Position numbers and translations under genes: made by a program | Shown here: positions 8,078 through 16,710 of the stretch, piece by piece | How the letters are laid out: every line of letters begins with the position of its first letter | How positions within the stretch are numbered: the first letter of the stretch is position 1 | Assembly: GCA_044222195.1 (NCBI GenBank) | Contig: JBGANS010000007.1 | Coordinates: forward strand, 1-64,000 | DNA length: 64,000 bases | Source of the DNA: JAHBXE01 sp044222195 | GTDB taxonomy: Bacteria > Planctomycetota > Phycisphaerae > Phycisphaerales > UBA1924 | Direction of reading: 5' to 3' | The notes under the pieces: generated by a model | The model's database searches: none | What the model was told of the DNA's origin: nothing | What the model saw: only the letters and a program-made list of their open reading frames with translations

Positions 8078-9292
8078 ATGTCCGACACAGCCCCCCCACC
8101 TGCGATTCACGTAGCCACGCGACAGAGCTGGCTGACCACGTTCAGCTGGGCGGCGTACCTGGCGTGTTCATGGACGTGGTGCATCGGGATGTTCCTGCCG
8201 GTGCTGCTGGCGCGCGACTTTGGCATCTGGGGGTTTGTGGTGTTTGCGGTGCCGAATGTGGTCGGCGCGGCGGGGATGGGGTGGGTGCTGCGGTCGGGGA
8301 GTTCAGCACGGGCGATTGCCGAGCGGCACCAGGTCGCGGTCAGGGCGTTCAGCCGGGTGACGATCTGTTTTCAGTTGTACTTCCTGGCGTGGATGTTCTC
8401 CGCAAACCTGCGGACCATGAACGTCTCCGCCTTGCCGTGGCTCCTGGTCGGCGGTGTTGTGATTGGTTCGTTCTTCGTGCCACGACGGTTCGATCGCGCT
8501 CGGACGCTGACGGGGCTTACGCTGGCGTTCTCGATGGCGATGATGGCCGTGCTCGGCGTGCGGGGGGACCTGGCGCTTCCCACGGGAGGGACCAGGAGCG
8601 TTGAGGTTCTGGCGCTGGCGCCGGTGTGCGTGCTCGGTTTCTTGTTGTGTCCGTATCTGGACGGGACCTTTCTCGAAGCCCGAATCCGCCAGCCGGCGAG
8701 AGCCGGGACGGTGTCGTTTGGCTTCGGGTTCGGCGTGTTGTTCTTTCTGATGATCGTGTTCACCCTGCTGTATGCGCACATGTTTGATGGGGAACAGGTG
8801 CCGCCGCGGTTTGTTCGGCCGGGAAGCATCGCCGCCATGCTTGTGGCGGCGCACATCTGGGTCCAACTGCTGGTCACGTGCGAGGTGCATCGAGGGCGGG
8901 GGCCTGCGCGACGCACAGCGCGGCCGGCATTGATGGCCTACCTGGGCCTGGCCGCGCTGGCGTGCGTTGGAGCGGCGCTTGGGCACTTTGAAGAGTGGCG
9001 GTACGCGGGGCTCTCGATCGGCGAAGTGGTGTACCGCGGGTTCATGTCGATGTACGGACTGGTGTTTCCGGCGTACGTGTGGCTGTGCATGATTCCGACT
9101 CGAGGCGAGGCGGGAACAACGTCGCCTTCGCGAGCGAAGTTGAGCGTGATGGCGGTGGCGGTGGTGGCGGCGATGCCGTTCTATTGGATTGGGTTCATCG
9201 AACGACAGACCTGGTGGCTGGGGCCGGGCCTACTCATCGTGCTGGCGGCGCGGGCGGCGCTGCCGCGGGGGCCTGTTCGGCGTAGCGTTTGA
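8078..9292 (+). CDS. Polytopic integral membrane protein of unknown function
   Basis: A 404-residue protein with about ten hydrophobic helices spread over its length. Early segments include WAAYLACSWTWCIGMFLPVLL and VVFAVPNVVGAAGMGWVL. The latter resembles the first helices of sodium:solute symporter-like proteins, but conserved SSS motifs are not evident, so this is not a firm family call. Helices at the end (AVAVVAAMPFYWIGFI, GLLIVLAARAALP) finish the protein. Its 3' end overlaps the convergent collagen-like gene by 59 bases (9234-9292). Confidence 0.68.
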   Translation: MSDTAPPPAIHVATRQSWLTTFSWAAYLACSWTWCIGMFLPVLLARDFGIWGFVVFAVPNVVGAAGMGWVLRSGSSARAIAERHQVAVRAFSRVTICFQLYFLAWMFSANLRTMNVSALPWLLVGGVVIGSFFVPRRFDRARTLTGLTLAFSMAMMAVLGVRGDLALPTGGTRSVEVLALAPVCVLGFLLCPYLDGTFLEARIRQPARAGTVSFGFGFGVLFFLMIVFTLLYAHMFDGEQVPPRFVRPGSIAAMLVAAHIWVQLLVTCEVHRGRGPARRTARPALMAYLGLAALACVGAALGHFEEWRYAGLSIGEVVYRGFMSMYGLVFPAYVWLCMIPTRGEAGTTSPSRAKLSVMAVAVVAAMPFYWIGFIERQTWWLGPGLLIVLAARAALPRGPVRRSV

Positions 9293-12023
9293 AGACGCGC
9301 TTGATGAAGTCGTTGTAGCGAGGGGGGATGACTTGCTGTTCGGAGGCGCGTTCGGCGGCGTCGGCCGCGCGGCGGAGGTCTTCGGCCGCGGCGGAGGGTC
9401 CTGCGGCGGACCCGGCGGGAGTGTTGCGGTCGATCGGGCGGTTGGAGTACCAGTCCGCGATGATGCGTTCGCCTTGGGCGGGCGAGTTGGAGGCCTTGGA
9501 CCGGGCGTCTACGGGTGCGGTCTGGACGTCTCGCGCCGGGGCCGGCTTGGAGGCGTTGCGCGATGGGTCGAGCCCGGCGCCTGAGCCGCGGCCCTGTTGG
9601 TGTGTGTCATGGACAATGTCCTGCGCGAGCTTTTCCATCTTGCGCTGCTCTTCGGGAGTGGCCTCGTTGTAGAGCTTGCGGGCCAACTCCTCCATTTGCC
9701 GGGCGCGTTGCTTGGATTGCTGAGATTGGTTCCTGGCGTTGGCCATGTCCTTGAAGGACTTGCTGAGTCGCTCAACGGGAGGGGTGTGCTCGCCGGTTTC
9801 GGGGGCATCGCTGCGAGGGGCGCCGGCGGACTGGCCGGGACCTGGCGGGTTGGAACCAGAAGGACCGGTTGGGGCGGGAGAGTGCCCGGAGTCGCCGGTC
9901 GAGCCGGAGGAGCCGGTTGAACCGGAGGCCCCGGAAGCGGGAGCAGCTCCGGTTGATCCTGTGCCACCAGTTGCGCCCGATGGCCCGGCCGCGCCCGTGG
10001 CGGCAGGGTCCGACCCGCTGGTTGAACCGCTCGAACCGGAGGCGCCTGTCATTCCGGTGCTGCCGGAGTGTCCAGAGGAACCGGAAGAGCCTGAGGATGG
10101 TTGCGGATGTGCGCCGGAAGAGCCGGTAGCGCCGGAAGGGGCGCCGGTGGATCCGGGCGACCCGCTCGATCCTGTGGCGCCCGAGGAGCCGGAAGAGCCT
10201 GTCGCGCCGGAGGGACCGGTCGCGCCAGAAGCGCCTGTCGATCCGGACGGGCCGGTGGCGCCGGGCCCGGGAGTCGGAGATTGGCCGCTCGGGCCTGAGG
10301 CGCTGGAGGAACCGGTCGATCCTTGGGGCTGGCCTGTTGAACCGGAGGCTGGGCGAGTTCCGCTCGCGCCGGTCGAGCCGCTGGCACCTGTTGAGCCCGA
10401 GGCAGCCGTTGGGCCTGTAGCGCCCGACGAACCAGTGGTGCCTGATGTGCCCGATGCGCCGGGCTGTGGGCGCGTGCCCTGGCCCGTTGCTCCGTTGGAG
10501 CCGGAGCGTCCGGTGGATCCAGTGCTGCCTGAAGGGGCTTGGTTGCCTGAGGATCCGGAGGGTCCGGTTGCACCTGAAGATCCCGTTTCGCCGGTGCCGC
10601 CCGATGCTCCCGAACTCCCTGTTGCTGCGGAGCTTCCCGATGAGCCTGAATTGCCGGTTGACCCGGACGGGGATCCGGACGACCCACTTGTACCGGAGGA
10701 GCCCGTCTGGCCCGATGCACCGGAGGCGCCCTTGGGGTCGGATTGGGGTTCGGGTGACCTGGGATTCTGCTGCTGGCGTTCGGGGCGCTGATCCGCCGGA
10801 GTGCTCTGATCCGGCTTGGGCCGGTCAGGAACCGGCTCGTGGCGGAGTTCCTTGACAGCGTCTTTGACCGATTGGACCAGGTCCCGAAGATTGCGCTCGG
10901 CCTCATCCTTGGCTCGCTGCTGTTGTTGCTTCTCGGCAGCCTTCTCGGGACTGGCGGGAGTGGCGGCATTGGGCGGGTTGGTCTCCGGCGCGTTGTGTTC
11001 CGGCGGGACGGGCGCATCGGGCGGAGCGATGCGTTCTTTCTCGGCCTGCTCCGCGGCCTCGATTGCGCTGGCGAGTTCCTCGAGTTCGGCCGCCGCGGCT
11101 TGGCGTTCTGACTCTGACATTGTGGGGAGTTTGCGGGCGAGTTCCTCGGCGGCCTGGCTGGCGGCGGCGAGGTCGCCCTTCCGGAGCGCGCGGGAGATGT
11201 CAGATTCGGCGGCGCTGGAGGTGGACTTGCTGGCCGCTGCCTGCGCTAGGCGGTCGCGGGCCTGTTCGGCCGCGGATTCGGAAGAGCGAGCGCTTTCTTC
11301 GAGCCTGCGGGCGGACTCGGCGAGTTTCTGCGCGGCCTGTTCGCGCGCGAGTTGGGGGTCGGCCTTGCCGTCGCGGAGTTCGCGTTCGAGATCTTCGAGT
11401 GCTTTGAGTTGTTCCGGATCCGCGAGGGGCTGCCGGGTTTCAGGGTCGGACTGCCGCAGGACTTGGGATACCTGCTTGATCTGTTCGGCGGCGGCCTGCC
11501 GCTGCACGATCTTGGGCGTCACCGGGCGCGGCCGAGACCATGTGATCGCGGGGAGATACATGCCGGCGGCGAGCGAAGCGGCGGCGAGAAGTGGCCATGT
11601 CCCCCACTTCCAGTCTGCCTTGACGGGGATGGCGGCGGCGATGTGAGCGGATGCGGCGGCGTGTTCACCTTCGTCGAACGACCACTTGGCGAAAGGCCCC
11701 GCATCGCGGGCGAGGGCGAGAGCATTGGAGAGACGGTCTTTGAGGCCGAGGCGGGAGTCGACGGCGCTGGCGGCTTGCGCTGTAGACCAGCGGCCGAGGT
11801 AGGCGGCGAGGAGTCCGGTGCAGGCGCCGAGTGCAATGGGAACGGCCCAGACCAGAGTCACGGGCCAGTGGAGATTCGCGATCTTGAGGATGACGATGGC
11901 GAGAAGCGAGGCGGTCGAGCCGTAGAGGAGGCCGCGGCCGCCGAGATTGATCGAGCGGGCGAGGAGGTGTCGCTTGGCGGCGCTGTGTGCGACCCGGGCG
12001 GTTTGGGTCGAGGCTCGGGGCAT
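9234..12023 (-). CDS. Membrane-anchored protein with long collagen-like G-X-Y region
   Basis: A 929-residue protein. Two or three N-terminal hydrophobic helices (about 35-75 and 142-160) anchor it. Residues ~170-400 are charged and alanine/glutamate-rich, very probably coiled coil (QLAREQAAQKLAESARR). Residues ~432-745 are almost pure Gly-X-Y with X/Y mostly Ser, Thr, Ala and Pro (GSTGASGATGPSG), i.e. collagen-like. The last ~185 residues return to charged helix and end in IPPRYNDFIKRVFKRYAE, a conserved-looking C-terminal block. The N- and C-terminal parts recall planctomycete membrane proteins near DUF4175, but this is inference. A TACCAT box sits six bases before the ATG, so it has its own promoter although it follows the kinase gene on the same strand. 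Confidence 0.78.
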   Translation of the reverse strand: MPRASTQTARVAHSAAKRHLLARSINLGGRGLLYGSTASLLAIVILKIANLHWPVTLVWAVPIALGACTGLLAAYLGRWSTAQAASAVDSRLGLKDRLSNALALARDAGPFAKWSFDEGEHAAASAHIAAAIPVKADWKWGTWPLLAAASLAAGMYLPAITWSRPRPVTPKIVQRQAAAEQIKQVSQVLRQSDPETRQPLADPEQLKALEDLERELRDGKADPQLAREQAAQKLAESARRLEESARSSESAAEQARDRLAQAAASKSTSSAAESDISRALRKGDLAAASQAAEELARKLPTMSESERQAAAAELEELASAIEAAEQAEKERIAPPDAPVPPEHNAPETNPPNAATPASPEKAAEKQQQQRAKDEAERNLRDLVQSVKDAVKELRHEPVPDRPKPDQSTPADQRPERQQQNPRSPEPQSDPKGASGASGQTGSSGTSGSSGSPSGSTGNSGSSGSSAATGSSGASGGTGETGSSGATGPSGSSGNQAPSGSTGSTGRSGSNGATGQGTRPQPGASGTSGTTGSSGATGPTAASGSTGASGSTGASGTRPASGSTGQPQGSTGSSSASGPSGQSPTPGPGATGPSGSTGASGATGPSGATGSSGSSGATGSSGSPGSTGAPSGATGSSGAHPQPSSGSSGSSGHSGSTGMTGASGSSGSTSGSDPAATGAAGPSGATGGTGSTGAAPASGASGSTGSSGSTGDSGHSPAPTGPSGSNPPGPGQSAGAPRSDAPETGEHTPPVERLSKSFKDMANARNQSQQSKQRARQMEELARKLYNEATPEEQRKMEKLAQDIVHDTHQQGRGSGAGLDPSRNASKPAPARDVQTAPVDARSKASNSPAQGERIIADWYSNRPIDRNTPAGSAAGPSAAAEDLRRAADAAERASEQQVIPPRYNDFIKRVFKRYAEQAPAAAPPAPPAR
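9791..10730 (-). repeat. Collagen-like coding repeat tract (G-X-Y triplets)
   Basis: About 940 bases of 9-base-periodic sequence encode GxxGxxG, with short interruptions (PQPGA, HPQPSS, NQAPS). The opposite strand shows a long open frame of Pro-Glu-Glu-Pro type that is only a shadow of this periodicity. Confidence 0.85.
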
Positions 12024-12029
12024 TGAGCA

Positions 12030-12035
12030 ATGGTA
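12030..12035 (-). promoter_or_regulatory. -10 box for the collagen-like gene
   Basis: TACCAT on the minus strand, exactly six bases before ATG 12023. This implies a transcript starting at or beside the start codon. Confidence 0.5.
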
Positions 12036-12108
12036 GAGGGGGGAGGGAGCTGGGCTGTGTCACACACGTGTCACCAGAGCCCGCGGCGAAGCGGAGCCAC
12101 GTGCGGCG

Positions 12109-14553
12109 TTAACGACTCTCGCCGCGGACGGCTTCGGTTGCCGTGAGGAGATCGATGCGGGCGGTATCCGCGGCTTCGGGGTCGGCGTCTTCGCCGAGTG
12201 AGGGGGCGAAGGCGACGCAGCGGACACCCTTGGCGTCGGCGGAAGGTTCGAACCAGATCAGGAGGTTGATGTCGCCGCGTTCGCGGATCCAGTCGGAAAT
12301 CTGCTGAGAGGCGTCCTTGGCATCAAGCTGGCGCATGCCCTTGACGGCGCGGGCCTCGGCTTCGAGGGTGGTGAGCTCTTCGAGGTCGGCGAAGTCGCCC
12401 TTGAGGACGGCGGTGCCCAAGAGGGAGAAGCCGGTGGCGCGGAGGCGTTCGATGGAAGTGGTGATGCCCTGCGTGAGGGGCTTGACGTCGCTCATGACGA
12501 GGACGCGGTGGCCGTCGACGTGGGCGGGTGATGAGGCGGTGGAAACCGTGCCCGCGTTGACGACCACGCGTGGCGTGGGAAGTTCTGGCTTCTGAACGGT
12601 GACTTGGGCAGGGGTTGAGGGCGGCGAGGGTGGGGATGGGGGGTCTGGAACGAAGTACCCGTTTTGGCCGGGCATGTCGATGAGGACAAAGGCGTTGCCG
12701 TTGGGGCCGTAGTCCTGCGAGATTCTCACGTTGGGGCGGCGAACGGCGAACAGGAGTGCGGCGAGTGCTGCGGCGGCGACGAGGAAGACGAGCACGGCAG
12801 CGACGACACCGACATTCAGGGCGTTGAAGTCGGACTTCTTGCCGGCGGGTGCGCGGCGGCCGGCCATCCGGGCGTGGGCGCGTTCGCGAGCGGCATCGAC
12901 GCGGGCGCGGGCGGATTCGAGCTGGTCGGCCGCGGAAGCCCGGGGCTTGCGGCGAGCGGCGCCGAAGGGAGTGGCGAAGGTGCCCGCGACGGGCGTTGCG
13001 GGCGTGTGAGAGGCGGGGATGATGTCAGAGCTCTGAGCCTGGTAGCCGCCGGTCCACCAGCGGTTGACCTTGAGCTTGGGACGAGAGCGTCCGGGCGGGG
13101 GGAGCGGAACGTTGGGTATAGGTGGCGGGATCGGTGCGCCGGCGCGAGCTTCGACCAGAGGCGGCGGCGAGCCGGGGCTATCTGACCCGGCGCCGACAGC
13201 GACTGGAACCGGCGCGCGACGGATGGGCGCGTCTTCATCGTACGCGGGCGTCTCGGCTTCTACGCCGCGCATGCTGGGGAGGTCGGCGGGGCGAACGGCG
13301 AAGGGATCGGGGGCGCTGCGGAGGACTTCGAGATCGGCGAGCATGGCGCCGGCGGAGGTGTAGCGGCGGTCGTACTCGGTCATGGCGCGCCGGACGATCC
13401 ACTTGGCGGCTTCGGGGCAGCTCTTGGCGATCTGGGAGAGGCCGCCGTGGGCGGGGAAGGAGTTCTCGATCATTGAGAAGAGCACAGCGCCAGCGGCGAA
13501 GATGTCGAACTTCGCGCCGTCGACCTGGTGGACCTTCACACCCTTGAGGGCCATGCGGACCATTTCGGGGTCGCGGAAGTACTCGGTGCCGTGCGTGGTG
13601 AGAGTCATGCCCGAGCGGAGGGGCGTGACGAGGCCGAAGTCCACGAGATGTGCCGCGCGGCCATCGACGATGATGTTGTCGGGCTTGACATCCTTGTGCC
13701 AGAGACCGCCGCGGTGATACTGGTCGAGCGTGCGGAGGAGGTCGGAGACGTAGCCCAGGGCCTGGCGGAGATGGCCGGACTGGAGGCCTTCGCTGCCGGA
13801 GAAGGCGTGCAGGCGCTGCGTCACGATGCCGAGGGACTCTCCGGGGACGTAGCGAGTGACGTAGAAGAAGCGCTCATCGTTGAGTTCGTGATCGAGGACG
13901 AGGCCCAGTCGCTTGGCGGCTTCGAGGGCGCGGCTCTCGCGGACGATCTGCGGAAGGCTGGAGCCGTCTTTGAGAGAGAAGGTCTTGATGACGACCTGTC
14001 GGACATCGGCCTGGCCCGCCCGGGCGAAGCCGGCGAGACGGATGGCATCGGGCGTGGCGATGTAGAGCTTGCCGCCCGAACCGCCGCCGGGGAGGGAGCC
14101 GACGATCTGGTACCCGTCGAACTGGCCGGTGCGGGACTTGCTGGGTTTGTCCGGGCCCGGGGCGGCGGCGATGGCTTGGGGGACGCGTTTTTCGATACCG
14201 TCAACGAGAGAGTGGAGGCAGAGGAGACGAGCGGGATGGCCGATGCCCATTCGGTAGAGGCTGGCGCCGGCGGTCTTGAACTCGGCGCCGAAAGCCCGGC
14301 CGAAGTGTGCCGCGGCTGACCAGCGGCCGACAAGTATGTTGCCGATGACCAGTGGGATGAAGAAGAGCTGGGTGATGATGGCGCCGACAAAGCGCAGGGC
14401 GTCGCCGATCTCGCCGAAGATGAAGCCGAAGGCCTTTTTGAAGATCCAGTGGATGGCCTTGAAGATGGGGACGACGAGATAGATGATCGCGACGATCCCG
14501 ACGGGGATGGCGATCAGGGCGAGCAGGACGATCATGATGGGGCCGGGTGCCAT
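12109..14553 (-). CDS. Membrane serine/threonine protein kinase with extracytoplasmic C-terminal domain
   Basis: An 814-residue protein. Hydrophobic segments at ~6-32 and ~53-75 precede the kinase domain (~147-400). Visible kinase landmarks are a Gly-rich loop (LPGGGSGGKL), lysine 190 in VVIK, catalytic loop HKDVKPDN (286-293, with Lys in place of the usual Arg of HRD) and DFG 305-307. The APE site is altered to RDPE (~327-330). A proline-rich linker leads to a further TM helix (VVAAVLVFLVAAAALAALLF, ~580-605) and a ~200-residue C-terminal domain outside the membrane. That domain ends in a segment resembling a vWA-like or solute-binding fold (VLVMSDVKPLTQGITTSIER). It lies 34 bases downstream of an ECF sigma gene and probably signals to it. 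HKD instead of HRD fits an RD-minus kinase. Confidence 0.82.
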   Translation of the reverse strand: MAPGPIMIVLLALIAIPVGIVAIIYLVVPIFKAIHWIFKKAFGFIFGEIGDALRFVGAIITQLFFIPLVIGNILVGRWSAAAHFGRAFGAEFKTAGASLYRMGIGHPARLLCLHSLVDGIEKRVPQAIAAAPGPDKPSKSRTGQFDGYQIVGSLPGGGSGGKLYIATPDAIRLAGFARAGQADVRQVVIKTFSLKDGSSLPQIVRESRALEAAKRLGLVLDHELNDERFFYVTRYVPGESLGIVTQRLHAFSGSEGLQSGHLRQALGYVSDLLRTLDQYHRGGLWHKDVKPDNIIVDGRAAHLVDFGLVTPLRSGMTLTTHGTEYFRDPEMVRMALKGVKVHQVDGAKFDIFAAGAVLFSMIENSFPAHGGLSQIAKSCPEAAKWIVRRAMTEYDRRYTSAGAMLADLEVLRSAPDPFAVRPADLPSMRGVEAETPAYDEDAPIRRAPVPVAVGAGSDSPGSPPPLVEARAGAPIPPPIPNVPLPPPGRSRPKLKVNRWWTGGYQAQSSDIIPASHTPATPVAGTFATPFGAARRKPRASAADQLESARARVDAARERAHARMAGRRAPAGKKSDFNALNVGVVAAVLVFLVAAAALAALLFAVRRPNVRISQDYGPNGNAFVLIDMPGQNGYFVPDPPSPPSPPSTPAQVTVQKPELPTPRVVVNAGTVSTASSPAHVDGHRVLVMSDVKPLTQGITTSIERLRATGFSLLGTAVLKGDFADLEELTTLEAEARAVKGMRQLDAKDASQQISDWIRERGDINLLIWFEPSADAKGVRCVAFAPSLGEDADPEAADTARIDLLTATEAVRGESR

Positions 14554-14587
14554 GGGTCAATCCCTGGGCAGGGGGCGGGGCTGGGGG

Positions 14588-15349
14588 TCAGGGTTTCAGG
14601 CTTGCCTGTTCCTGCCTGCGCAGCTCCGTCTGCCGGTGATAAATCTCCGCGATGCTCTCGTCGAAGAGCACATCGTCCGTCTTTGTAGGATTCAGGGCTA
14701 ACCCGTTTCGCTCCGGTTCTTCTTCTTCCTCGGCGGTGAAGCTGTACGTGGCGATGACCTGCTGGAGGCGGAGGCGGAGCATGTCGCGGACCTTGGCCAG
14801 GCGGCGGCTCACGGTCGGCTCGCTGATGCCCAGTGCCGCGGCCACGCCTTTGCCGGGCTGGCCGTCGAGAACGCGCATGCGGTAGATGGAAAAGTCCATG
14901 AACTCGCATTCTTTCTCGACGAGACGGATGGCGGCTTCGACCTTGGCGCGGAAGACGGCGGCTTCGTAGTTTTCGTCGACGGAGGCGCCGGAGGCGGCCA
15001 TCCAGGCGTCGTCAAAGTCGGTGCCTTTGCGGCCGGAGCCGCGCTTCTGGGCGTTGCGGCGGTCCATTTCATCGCCGAGAACGTGCTTGGCGATGGCGAG
15101 GAGCCAAGTGGAGAATCGGGCGCCGCGAGACGGGTCGTAGCGGTCGATGGAATCGGAGAGAGCGGCCATGGTCTCCTGGGAGAGGTCCTGGACGGTCTGC
15201 GAGCCGATGCGGCCCTTGCCCCACTTCATGAGTTGGGCCCGGATGACCGGGCCGAAGGTTTGCCAGAGCTCAAACCACGCGGCCTCATCGTTTCGTTTGA
15301 GGCGTGCGACAAAGTTTGTGGTCAGGGTGTTCACCGTACCGCTCCGCAA
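14588..15349 (-). CDS. ECF-type RNA polymerase sigma factor with C-terminal extension
   Basis: A 253-residue ECF sigma factor. Region 2 is seen in AAWFELWQTFGPVIRAQL ... VQDLSQETMAALSDSID and YDPSRGARFSTWLLAIAKHVL. Region 4 is the helix-turn-helix GKGVAAALGISEPTVSRRLA. About 45 acidic/charged residues follow (TAEEEEEPERNG...), an unusual tail that may carry an interaction site for the adjacent membrane kinase. The start is uncertain: TTG 15349, or GTG 15334 with GGAG upstream (248 residues). It is the first gene of a minus-strand run with the kinase. The divergent spacer carries an inverted repeat (15415-15440) that could serve autoregulation. Confidence 0.85.
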   Translation of the reverse strand: MRSGTVNTLTTNFVARLKRNDEAAWFELWQTFGPVIRAQLMKWGKGRIGSQTVQDLSQETMAALSDSIDRYDPSRGARFSTWLLAIAKHVLGDEMDRRNAQKRGSGRKGTDFDDAWMAASGASVDENYEAAVFRAKVEAAIRLVEKECEFMDFSIYRMRVLDGQPGKGVAAALGISEPTVSRRLAKVRDMLRLRLQQVIATYSFTAEEEEEPERNGLALNPTKTDDVLFDESIAEIYHRQTELRRQEQASLKP

Positions 15350-15414
15350 ACCCGTACCGGGTTCCCATTGTTCTGTGACCGCCCCCGCGGGTTTTGGGGT
15401 CCCATGATCTGGGC

Positions 15415-15440
15415 CTGATATTCCCCCAACAGCATATCAG
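15415..15440. promoter_or_regulatory. Inverted repeat in the divergent spacer between the ECF sigma gene and the coiled-coil gene
   Basis: CTGATAT (15415-15421) and ATATCAG (15434-15440) are inverted around 12 bases. A minus-strand TATGCT (15431-15436), a plausible -10 for the sigma gene, overlaps the right arm. Operator-like; the rest of 15350-15645 shows no gene. Confidence 0.35.
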
Positions 15441-15645
15441 CATGGATGCCCGAACCAAGGCCGGCAGGCGTTATCGGGGGTGGAAACGCCGTCGAGGGTC
15501 CGCAGAGGCGGGTGCGAGGGGCATCGGGCGAGCAAGGTTCGCTTTGCGCGAAATCGGCGGGGCCTGGTTCCCAACAACTTCCGCGAACACGCACCCCACC
15601 CCGCACGGCTGGTGCCGCGACAGGGAATGGATAAGGAGATTTGCA

Positions 15646-16602
15646 ATGGGTTGCATCGGCAAGACAGTCGTTCGTGCAGGCGTCATCACGGCCGTGGTCG
15701 GCGGCGTGGCGGTGGCGGTCGCTGGACCGGACCGGATCCGGGCGGTCTTCCACCAGACTCGGTCGGCGATCCATGGAGCGATCGACTGCAACATCAGCGA
15801 CCCGGTCGCGCTTCGGTCGCAGCTTCGCGATCTGGAGGGGCAGTATCCCAAGAAGATCGCGGATGTCCGCGGCGACCTGGCGGAACTGAATGAACAGGTT
15901 GCCCAGCTGGAGCGTGAGCTCTCGGTGAGCAAGAAGGTCGTGGCGATGGCGGAGGGCGACCTGGAGTCCATGCAGAGCGTGCTGACCAAGGCGGAAGAGG
16001 CAAAGACCTCGGGCGTGGCGCAGATCGTCAAGGTCCGGTTTGAGAATACGGGCTCGATGAGCCTGGACGATGCGTATGGCAAGGCCAACCGCGTCGGGCA
16101 GCTCCGGACGGCGTATTCGCAGCGCGTGGGCGACATCGAGCGCGACCTTGGGTATCTCGGCCAGCAGAAGGACCGGCTCTCGACGCTGCTGGAGCAGCTG
16201 GAGACCGAGCGGGCCGAGTTCCAGACGCAGCTCTGGGCGCTCGACCGGCAGGTCGATGCGATCAGCCGCAACGACCGCATGATCGACCTGATGCAGAAGC
16301 GTCAGGCGACGATCGAGAACCACAGCCGCTATCGCGCGGCGAGCCTTGACCAGGTCACGGCGCACCTGGCGGACATCCGGGCCAAGCAGGAATCGAAGCT
16401 GCAGATGTTCAGCCAGACCAGCGACTGCGACAACTACGAGAAGGCCGCGAAGTACCTGCTGGACAACGAGCAGGCGAAGAGCTTCAAGAGCCTGAAGTCG
16501 TCGAAGCCCAAGGCGATTGAGATCGCGCCGTCGGTGATCGAGATCGGGCCGGATTCGAGCAAGCCGGCCGCGAAGGAAAACGACCAGGTCGCGTCGAGGT
16601 AA
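15646..16602 (+). CDS. Coiled-coil protein with N-terminal hydrophobic segment
   Basis: A 318-residue protein with AAGGAG seven bases before ATG 15646. The first ~27 residues hold a hydrophobic stretch (VVRAGVITAVVGGVAVAVAG) that could be an uncleaved signal anchor or a signal peptide. Most of the rest is predicted long coiled coil (DLEGQYPKKIADVRGDLAEL ... LERELSVSKKVV ... LLEQLETERAEF). Its general look recalls PspA-like or tethering coiled-coil proteins, but no signature was found. It is transcribed divergently from the ECF sigma/kinase genes, so it may be a target of that module. A clean terminator follows. Confidence 0.72.
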   Translation: MGCIGKTVVRAGVITAVVGGVAVAVAGPDRIRAVFHQTRSAIHGAIDCNISDPVALRSQLRDLEGQYPKKIADVRGDLAELNEQVAQLERELSVSKKVVAMAEGDLESMQSVLTKAEEAKTSGVAQIVKVRFENTGSMSLDDAYGKANRVGQLRTAYSQRVGDIERDLGYLGQQKDRLSTLLEQLETERAEFQTQLWALDRQVDAISRNDRMIDLMQKRQATIENHSRYRAASLDQVTAHLADIRAKQESKLQMFSQTSDCDNYEKAAKYLLDNEQAKSFKSLKSSKPKAIEIAPSVIEIGPDSSKPAAKENDQVASR

Positions 16603-16629
16603 TCGGGCGGCACAACGCAACTCCGCAAA

Positions 16630-16672
16630 CCGCCGGGTCTTCTTACAGAGGAGGCCCGGCGGGTTCTTTTTT
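16630..16672 (+). terminator. Rho-independent terminator
   Basis: CCGCCGGG (16630-16637) pairs with CCCGGCGG (16655-16662) and is followed by GTTCTTTTTT. It lies 28 bases after the coiled-coil gene stop and is the clearest intrinsic terminator in the window. Confidence 0.85.
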
Positions 16673-16710
16673 GAAAGTCGGGCGGCTCGAAAGTACGAGC
16701 CGCGAGGGCT

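Noticed and set aside
9791..10730. Possible CRISPR or satellite array
   Set aside because: The periodicity is codon-level (9 bases, G-X-Y) with no fixed repeat/spacer units, so it is protein-coding repeat.
9739..10791. Long plus-strand frame of repeating Pro-Glu-Glu-Pro type
   Set aside because: It is the antisense shadow of the collagen-like G-X-Y repeat; it has no ribosome site and the minus frame has clear TM and C-terminal domains.
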